A DNA stretch of 64,000 nt from Selaginella moellendorffii (Eukaryota > Streptophyta > Lycopodiopsida > Selaginellales > Selaginellaceae), in assembly GCF_000143415.4 (NCBI RefSeq), contig NW_003314319.1, positions 29,555-93,554 of the forward strand, written 5' to 3'. Below the pieces are notes generated by a model that had not been told where the DNA came from, ran no database searches, and saw nothing but the letters and a program-made list of their open reading frames with translations. Below, piece after piece: positions 56,062 through 64,000 of the stretch. Position 1 is the first letter of the stretch, and every line of letters starts with the position of its first letter. The position numbers and the translations under genes are program-made.

Positions 56062-56272
56062 TGACACAGTCACTCAAGACCAAGTCCATCTTTCACAAGA
56101 CACAGCTGAACTCAATCCTCCTTAGCAACTATCTGAGGTGTCACACAGCTAGCATCTTCCTACTAAAATCACGGTAGCTGACAAATCCAAGCGTATTTTG
56201 TCATGTTATTTCTTGGAGACAGAAGATGACATTTAGACACACAACTGGCAGAAAGAATCAAGCTAATCAGAC

Positions 56273-56665
56273 ATGCTGCATGTGAGTTATAGCTCTTTGA
56301 GTTCAGAATTTCCTACCATGGAGCCTCCGGTATTCCAACCACCAGAACAACAACTTCCTTTTGAAATTTACATCACAACGGGCACAGAGGCTTTTGGACT
56401 ACGCCTTTGCCAATGTTCACAACCTAGCAAGCCACCACATGCAACATATTATGCCTCACATTCGTTCGAGGAGAATGGAAAGAAGTATGTGGATGCGGAA
56501 AAAGAAGCAGTGGCTGTTATTTACACTTTGGAGCAATTTCGTCACTTTCTTGCTGGAGCTTGTATCCATTTCCATGTCTATTTTAATGTGCTGACCTTTC
56601 TTTTACAGCGACCAGTTCATAGTCCTCGTACTTTATCTTGGATTGTGACCATCCAAGAGTTCTAG
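56273..56665 (+). pseudogene. Ty3/gypsy RNase H remnant
   Basis: YYASHSFEENGKKYVDAEKE followed by LEQFRHFLAG matches the gypsy RNase H pattern. The reverse-transcriptase palm that should precede it is absent. Confidence 0.8.
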
Positions 56666-56677
56666 CCAACTTTTCAC

Positions 56678-57148
56678 ATGCAGCAGGAGTGTGTGATGGA
56701 TCCGAGCGAGTTCCTGGTTGCTGAAGCTACTTCCTTCGTGGGTCACCCAAGGCGTTGGCACGAACACTTGGTTACGGCATTGTGGGCCTTTTGGATGTCC
56801 TTCAAGACATCCATCTCCGCAACCCCATTCTCCCTTATCTATGGGACAAAGGCTGTGCTTCCAGTGGAGATCCAAGTGCCATCACTCTCACTTTCACTTC
56901 GGTACGTAGCAACGATGCAACTTAGCGATGAGGACAAGCTTCATGCACATGACTTGGAAGTTCTTGCCTTGGAAGAACAGCGAAGATCCACATTGGAACA
57001 TCTCCTTCGAAGCAAGCAGAAGATCAAGTCAGTCATTGATCACCAGTGGTCTACTGAACCATTCAAGGATGGCAATCTTGTTCTACTCAAGGAGTTTACG
57101 CCACCTTTGAAGTTCTCCTCTCGCTGGACCGGCCCCTACTTTGTCTAG
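56678..57148 (+). pseudogene. Ty3/gypsy integrase C-terminal remnant
   Basis: HEHLVTALWAFWMS, TPFSLIYGTKAVLPVEIQVP and the terminal LKFSSRWTGPYFV are typical. The catalytic DDE core upstream is deleted. Confidence 0.8.
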
Positions 57149-58625
57149 TGACACATCAGAGGTGGAGCATACGTGCTAGTTGATGCTGAGGGACGTGAGC
57201 TCCCACATGTTTACAACCACTCTCACCTCAAATGCTTCATCCGGTGAGGTGTTCCTCTTCTCTTCTTTTCCTTTTCTTTTTCTTCCTTTCTTTCACTTTA
57301 CTTTCATAACTCCTTTTCTTACTTTTAGAGGGTGTTTCCCCATTGGATCATGGTCTATGCCTTGGATTTCATGCTCAGGCTGCATTGCCATTTGTATGAA
57401 GGTTTCTCGCTTGGCTCAATCTATGTTCCAGGTTCTTTGGCCCTTCCCTTACCATTACTACACTACACACATTCCCCTCACTCATTCCATATCATCTACA
57501 CCCACAGTTCCATCACCAATCACTTTCAGTAGTGTTGCCCGCACTTATCTCTTAACTTTTCTAGAGTGACTTTCTTCCAACCAGGTGAATCTATTCACTC
57601 AAGGCACCTAGGTGGATCTTTAGGCAAGGCCACAGAAGCCGAAGACATTTTTTTCTACTTTAGCACTTAGTGGACACATGCCACGTCTCTTGACCGGCAA
57701 CCCAGTGACTACGCCATCCTTTTCAGCTGCTGTCTTCTTCAGTCTGACACATCAAACTAGCCACCTTCTCAGAGTGCCACCACCATCTCGGCGCTCCACC
57801 ATATCAGTGTCGGAGTAGACACAGGAGTAGGAGCGAGAGCAGGTGATTACCGGTTACAAGTCCCCAGTATTGGTTACCGGTTACCGGCTATTCCGAGAGG
57901 CAGCGCTTACTCTACGGGCCAACTGTTATCACTGGCCACCGAGAGAGTGCCATCACCATCTCGGCACTCCACTATATCACTCCATCTTTCATCATTTCCA
58001 CACTTACCACCCTTGGGCAATGCATCCCCTCTTCTACCTCTCTTTCTTTCTCGATTTCGGCCAATCCTTGGAGCATATTGGAAGTCATCAAGAGGTTGCA
58101 TTTACATATTACACTTTCTTGAGCCAAAATCTAAATACAGGTTAAGTTCTTTGGGTACTCACACTTTTTCCTCTATTTTCCTCCTCTTTTCACACTTTTT
58201 CTGCATTTTTTCTTCAACTTCAGAGTCTAGTTTGACTACAGGGTTTCCCACTAGGTTTTCCTCCGTGTCTCCAAACTTCACACCTACCTCTTTTCTTTCT
58301 TTTCCACTTTGTTTTCTAGAGTTTCTATTATTTCACGCAGGTACCAGCACTTGGCATCAGTAACAGTGGTCCACTTTACACTCTTTGGAGGGTTCTCGCG
58401 CATCTGGAGCCATTGCGATCCACCGTGGTCACATCTTAGGGCATAGCCATTGAGAGAGTGAGAGAGAGAGAGAGAGAGGGAATATCTTGGTCCTTAGAAT
58501 ATTCCCCATCTTCTTTGTATAAAACCCTTGCCCCACAAGGGCAAGGGGGGGCATTTGCAAAGAGTATTGAAGCATTTCTCGTGTTTGAGCGAGCATTGGG
58601 GGAGGCACCCTTCCTTCCCCCAACA

Positions 58626-61017
58626 CATTCGATGAAGATTTATTAATGATAGGTTTGCTTTACCGAATGGTGTTGCGAAGGATTATGTCGTTAAACTTAT
58701 ATGGTTTTTTCATATTGGTATATTGACTCTACCTCTATCAATATTATTTGGTTATGTTTAGTTCGTAGTGTTGGATTTCATTGAGTTTTGGATGTGGTAA
58801 ATTACTCTTTGATGATGTTTTATTTATAACTAAGTTTTGCTGAAGGATTGGTCTCAGATACTGACTAAAGTATCTTCAACTTTGGTTAGCTTAATTGTTA
58901 AAGAGTTTTGGGTGGTAATTCACTCTTACTTTCTTTTAGTTTTGTTATAGTGTTGATGGCATTGAAGTGATGCCTTTTCGTTGACATTGTTGATATTGAG
59001 ATTTGAGTGAAATAAGATGTCTCTCCAAGGATTGATATTGAGTTTCATTAATCTCGATAAATATAGTGTTAATGATTTGGCTATGGCTTTGTGTTATTGG
59101 CATTTGTGCATTTGTTAGTTAGCAACTATGTTAGCGTTCAAATGAGTTGAGTGGCAAGTTTGAGTTAGTTGTGTTCTAGATAAAATTATTTAGTAGGGGT
59201 TGAGCTTTGGCTTTTCCTTGAAAAGTGATTCAATCATGAACTATGTTAGTTTTACGAAAGGAAGAGTTAGTGATTGATATGAGAATGTTTGAATCTTTAT
59301 TGAATTTGAGTTGGGATATATCAATCATTAATGATTCTTCTTATGCTTGTTATGAAGTGAGTTACATTTTGTTATAAATGGATTCATGGAGGATCGATTT
59401 GGTAATCACTTGTTGAGCATAACTCTATTATGTTTAGCTTTTGGATTGATGCAGATATACTCTTCATTAGCTTAGCATTATGAAGTTTATTTTATGAATG
59501 TGTTGAGAAGGATATTATGAATTATGCCATGATTCCTTCTTTAGCATTGAAATTAGTTTATGCAAGACTTGTGATCATTATTAGGCAAGATTTAAGTATA
59601 AACTTCTTCGAGCTTTTGGTTTCTTGAGTTTTTATGCTCATTGTTCCATTTGTTAGAAGTTGTTAAGAAAGGCATTTTGGCTTGTTAACTTCAATGTTGA
59701 AGTTAGTATTTGCATCTGGCAATCATTGGTGATGATTGATTTTCATCTAAGATAGTTGATTATCCTTGTCAAGGCTTTTTTTTAATTATTGTTGGTATGG
59801 AATAATTTGCCATTTTTTGGGATAGTAGATTCTTTCTTCAATAATGATTATGCATCTCTTCATTGATAGGATGATTGATGTTCTTTCATAATAGTTAGTT
59901 ATGCTCTTTGATGACTTATGGCTTTCTTTTTTTTTGCAATACCGCATGTTATTTGTGGTTTGGTCTGGATTAGTCTCTTGGGTTTGAGACATCGATAGGA
60001 TGTTGCTAACACTTGCTTAAGAAACTTGAGTTCCTTTATATTGTTAACCGAGATTTATTTAGATTGACTTTTATGATAGTTAGCATGAATGAGTGTTTGT
60101 TAGTTTTACCATATTCATTTTGTTCTCCTGATTATTGCTTGAGTTAGTTCTGATAGATTGAGATGTTATTTCCTTTAGGTGATACATTTGTGAGCATTTT
60201 TCTTACCAGTCGATAGTACTTTGTGTTCTTTGAGTTATCTTTAGTAAGTTATTCAGCATATTTTCTATAATTTTTGGTAGTTAAGTTTTCTCATTGAGTT
60301 TTCTTGATGATACACTTGCTATTGAATTTTTTTGGATAGTAAATTCTATGTTTTCCAATTATGATGATCTTGGTGGTTCCTATACTCTAATACTGGTTTA
60401 TCAGATGATAACTTACTTGGAATACTTTTGTGTTTTAATCTAAGATATATTCATTGATAATTAAGTCTCTAAGATATTATTGTCTATGACTTTGATATTG
60501 TCCATCTCTTGATCTTTGACTTTGGGCCAGTATAGGTAGACTGACTTTGACACTTCGTATACATAGTGAAATCTCTAGTCACGAGGTTGCTACTGTCGAC
60601 TAGTTACATCACCCACCTCATTGTTAATGTTCCTTCTTTCATTCAAAGGGCATGACTGTGTAAACAACTTTAACTACTTATTTACAGTAGTTTATCTAAA
60701 CCTTACCGACAGGTTTGGTTTCTTTGCTCATGAGGGTTAGGGTCTATGGCTTTTCTCTCTATGTCTCTATGGGTAGGGGCGTATCACACTTTTGTAAGCG
60801 GGGTGACAACCAGAACAGCAAGGGTGACTAACTCCATTGGTCATTTCCTTGTCAGCGATGGCCGGAAGGTGTCTAAGTTAGTAATGCATTTGCGTTAGAC
60901 AAAGAGATTACCCTTACTGATTTAAGTTGGTGCATTTCTCATATAGTGTGATCACCATGAACTTTTTCTAGAGTTGTTTCCTTGCCAGTGGTCTAGACTT
61001 GAGTCTTTGATACCAAA
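58626..61017. other. Non-coding interior between nested elements
   Basis: T/G-rich on the plus strand. Near 61017 the minus strand reads TTTGGTATCAAAGACTC, a primer-binding site of the inverted element. Confidence 0.5.
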
Positions 61018-61948
61018 TGTAGCGCACCTGAATTTAGAGCCAAACTCCAAGCCCGTTGCACTACGAAACAAGGGTCGGGTACAATCGCATGAGCACTAGC
61101 TCCCCATATCCAACACCTACATGCAAAATGGTGTCAAATGGAGTTTGGCATAATTTTAGCATACTAGTGGCCTAACACGAGGAGGAGGGTACCCCGCCGA
61201 CTAGAGTAGCGTGGAACTTGGGCTTAGACCCAAGCCAGATGCAGAACAAAGAGCGACACAGCCCAGGGAGAGACAAACTAATGCCTCAGGTAGTCGAACA
61301 TGCATTCCAACCACTATCCCTACTATACATTTGGAACCCCCCATTTGGAACCCCCCCCCCCCCGCCCCCTTGACGAACACACGCTTTGGGCTTTTGCCCC
61401 AAGCCTCCCTTAGTATCAAGAGTTAGTCTCTGGGACAAACTCAAAACTTACTAAATATGGAATGGCATTAGATTGCGAATTTGGACACAGGATGAACACC
61501 ATTGTGTTCGGGCTGATTTTTACATTCCGTAGATATGCCACATGAGCTAATCTAGGCACTTTCCATAAATAACATTTGGGACCGAAATAAGACCAACACA
61601 AAGAGTGTGATAGCGAGGGTGTTTGGCAGACACGATAAGTTATCATCCAGCGATATTGAGGGACTAATCTCAATACGCGAGGGTTCTTGTCACTAGCAAG
61701 TGCAAAACATAACGAGATAGAACTCCTTACCGTGCTAAATATGCTTAGTTAATAGCATGTAGGAATTCTGTCCTTATGCTTGTCCAGTCTAAGTACACTC
61801 AAAATGCCCAGTTAACTCCACTAGCACAAGAGAGGCTACAAAAGGGATCCAACTGTACCGACCTCCTACCGTCATGGTAGTAAGGAAAGAGTGTCCATAA
61901 GGACTGGCCGACAAGTATCTTTCGATACCCGAAGTCACATTCGTGACA
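61018..61948 (-). repeat. Inverted LTR of the LTR-2 family
   Basis: Reverse orientation: begins TGTCACGAATGTGACTTC at 61948 and ends GCGCTACA at 61018, followed by a primer-binding site. 931 bp. Its partner LTR is not seen. Confidence 0.85.
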
Positions 61949-61996
61949 CTTGAGTATGCATCGACGAGGATATTGATCTTCCCTAAGGGGTGAGAG

Positions 61997-63118
61997 TGTC
62001 ACGAATGTGACTTCAAGTATCGAAAGTTACCTATTGGCTGTCCTTTCATATATTCTTTTCTTACTGCCATGACAGCAAGAGGTCAGTATTTTTGGACCCT
62101 TTATCAGTCCCTCTTGTGGTAGTAGAGTTAACTGCGCATTTCAAGTGTGTTTAGACTGGACAAGCACAAGGATAGAATTCCTACATGTTATTAGCTAAAC
62201 ATACTTAGCCTAATAAGGAGTTCCCATCTCGTTGTGTCTTGCATTGGCTAATGACAAAAACCTTTGTGTATTGAGATTAATCCCTCAATATCATTGGATA
62301 ATAGTTTACCGTGTCTGCCAAACACTCTCACTATCATGCCTTTTGTGTTAGTCTCATTTCGATCCCAAATGCTATTTATGGAAAGTGTCTAGATTCGCTC
62401 ATTTGGCATATCTCCGGAATGTAAAGATTGTTTTAAACACAATGGTGTTTGTCTCGTGTCTAAATTTGCAATCTAGAGATATTCCATATTTAGTAAGTTT
62501 CAAATTTATCCCAGAGACTAACTCCTGATACTAAAGGAGGTTTGGGGTGAAAGCCCAAAGTGTGTGTTCCTCAGGGTGGGGGGGGATATGGGGGATTCCA
62601 AATGTATAGTAGGGATAGTGGGTAGATTGGGCATGGCCAACCAACTTGAGGTATAGTTTAGCTCCTGCTTATGTGCTTGTCTTTGTTCTGCGTTCGGTTT
62701 GAGTCTAAACTCAAGTTCCATTCCATGCTAGCTAGTGGAGTACCCATATCCTCACTTTATGCCACCGATATGCCGAAATAGCGCCAGACTCCGTTTGGCT
62801 CCATTTTGCGTGCTGGTTCTGGAATTGGAATGCTAATTGCTCTAGGACTGATCCAAGTTGCTCCGTGCTCCTATCCCTTCACTTCTTGGGCTGTATTCTT
62901 GGGAGTTGTTCCGTGCTCTAGTGCTATTGCTCCTTGGCTCTATGCTTGGGAGTTTGGCACCGTTCCTTCATTTAGCGGCTCAAGCCCCTAAATTTTGGTT
63001 CCACACCACTATCCTTTGAACATGTGGCATGTGGCACATTGAGGGTTTAGGTTCTACTTCGTGGTGTTATCCTATGGTAAATCCACATAGGATAAAGGGT
63101 AAAACCACATGCGCTATA
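61997..63118 (+). repeat. 3' LTR of the LTR-2 element
   Basis: 1,122 bp, colinear with 48672-49833, followed by the target duplication GATAT. Confidence 0.9.
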
Positions 63119-63123
63119 GATAT

Positions 63124-63340
63124 GATTTATTTTGGGTACCATATTTCTTATGAGGGTTTGTAAGTTAATTCTGAAAAATTTGTGGCCATTCAAAATTTTC
63201 CTACTCTAATGATATATAACACTTCCTAGGCAAGGTATAGTATCTTGGTTGTTTTATTAATCATCTTTCTAATCATACTGCACTATTGTGGGCATATAAA
63301 ATATTGGCATATGACTATATAGGTGTTTCTATTGGCTGGA
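63124..63340 (+). pseudogene. Ty3/gypsy pol remnant, right half
   Basis: FGYHISYEGL and, after a stop, VNSEKFVAIQNFPT match the reverse-transcriptase stretch that should follow the residues ending at 22109. This is the far side of the host gypsy copy split by the large TIR element. Confidence 0.75.
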
Positions 63341-64000
63341 GATGCAATATAATATTATTCAATATATGCATAGTTATGTTTAAGTTATAACAAATCATCC
63401 TCCTTCAACTTGTACATACTAATGATTGAGTCCTATAGATTAGTGGATGTCAAGACCCCCAACAAGATCAAGATTGGAAATGCAGAAGACAAAGAGAAAA
63501 GCTAGTAGAAATGAAAAAAAAGCCTTAGACTGGTGTTGATTCAGATTGTGGAGAAATGGAACAAAGCTAACTTATATATACTATAGGTTGATGAAGCTCC
63601 ACCACTCTTGGATCAAGGACAGCTTAAATATAGCTGAGGTTGAAGAGGCGCCACATCATCATCAGAATGTGGCTCAAGACTCAGGAATCGTACAGGAAAT
63701 CAAAAAGTCAGGAATAGGGAAGTATCTTGAGAGTTAGGAATGTGGTCTGCAAGTCAGGAATCTGGTGAGAGTCAGGAATGTGGCAAGAATTGGGGGATTC
63801 CTGACAGCACCTCCTCCTCAAGAATGAGTGGAATGAGGACGTGAATGAGAACGAAGAGGAGGATGAGATGGGCAGTGAGGGATGGGAGATGGAGAAAAAG
63901 AATGAGGACTGGGACGAAAAGGATAGCGGTAGTGGAAGTCCTGAACAAGGTCAGGAGAATGAATCAGGTTGTCCGCAAGTTCCCAAGTGCATTCCTCAAG
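63341..64000 (+). other. Unassigned DNA with AGTCAGGAAT repeats and an acidic frame at the edge
   Basis: Around 63675-63800 variants of AGTCAGGAAT occur about six times. From about 63820 an acidic frame (ENEEEDEMGSEGWEMEKKNE) runs off the window. It may be a partial exon or element ORF; no family recognised. Confidence 0.3.

Larger units (their letters stand above)
52416..58625 (+). mobile_element. Defective Ty3/gypsy retrotransposon with short LTRs
   Basis: LTRs of about 180 bp at about 52416-52593 and 58442-58625, each with an AG run, TATAAAACCC (a TATA-like box) and the end CCCCCAACA. Gag, protease, RNase H and integrase tail are readable in order, but the reverse-transcriptase palm and the integrase core are missing. 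The outer LTR border is uncertain by a few bases and I could not find a clear target duplication. Confidence 0.8.
48672..63118 (+). mobile_element. LTR retrotransposon, LTR-2 family, with nested elements
   Basis: LTRs at 48672-49833 and 61997-63118 both begin TGTCACGAATGTGACTTC. A 5-bp target duplication GATAT lies at 48667-48671 and 63119-63123. The primer-binding site TTTGGTATCAGAG begins at 49834. The interior next to the LTRs shows no coding frame. A Ty3/gypsy element (52.4-58.6 kb) and an inverted relative's LTR (61018-61948) are nested inside. Confidence 0.88.

Noticed and set aside
49834-61017. Host genes inside the LTR-2 interior
   Set aside because: Apart from the gypsy fragments, all frames are short and without recognisable motifs or splice-consistent exons.

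Overview
The window looks like nuclear DNA of a land plant, most likely a lycophyte such as Selaginella (inference). The evidence is plant-type genes with very short GT-AG introns (mostly 40-130 bp), TTTAGGG-type telomere-like repeats, and plant LTR retrotransposons primed by initiator-Met tRNA.

Positions 1-10.5 kb are a compact gene island. In order they hold a claspin/Mrc1-like replication-checkpoint gene (minus strand, 8 exons), a divergently transcribed gene of unknown function, a cytosolic NAD-dependent glycerol-3-phosphate dehydrogenase gene (plus, 5 exons), a THO6/DWA1 WD40 gene (minus, 13 exons) and a 47-codon ORF that resembles a conserved plant upstream ORF but has no main ORF after it. 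From 10.5 to 22.1 kb the DNA is AT-rich. It holds decayed LTRs, one small secreted cyanovirin-N-homology (CVNH) gene and half of a dead Ty3/gypsy pol.

The most interesting part is 22,110-48,660. It reads as a large DNA transposon inserted into that gypsy pol: the gypsy reading resumes 41 kb away at 63,124. It has 23-bp terminal inverted repeats (21/23 identical) and a probable 6-bp target duplication (TCTAAA/TCTAAG). It carries two divergent genes. One is a plus-strand RNase-H/DDE-type transposase-like gene (DUF7869-like, with DUF8039-like N-terminal repeats). The other is a very long minus-strand gene joining a ParB-like N-terminal region, basic and acidic linkers and a C-terminal FCP1/NIF-type phosphatase-like domain. 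About 30 copies of a 22-bp palindrome (half-site ATGGCRTGWGG) are scattered across the element and appear absent from the LTR elements nested in it. Many lie in tiny introns directly before the 3' splice site; others lie in exons and leaders. The right-hand part is tandemly duplicated (25.37-41.36 kb against 41.37-48.66 kb), and the two copies carry different disabling mutations.

Younger elements sit in and beside it. A 6.9-kb non-autonomous LTR element (25,927-32,795, TSD TCCAC) splits the ParB-FCP1 gene. A 14.4-kb LTR element (48,672-63,118, TSD GATAT) lies 6 bp from the right TIR; it contains a defective Ty3/gypsy element (52.4-58.6 kb) and an inverted LTR relative. The insertion order can therefore be read directly: gypsy pol, then the TIR element, then its duplication, then the LTR elements.
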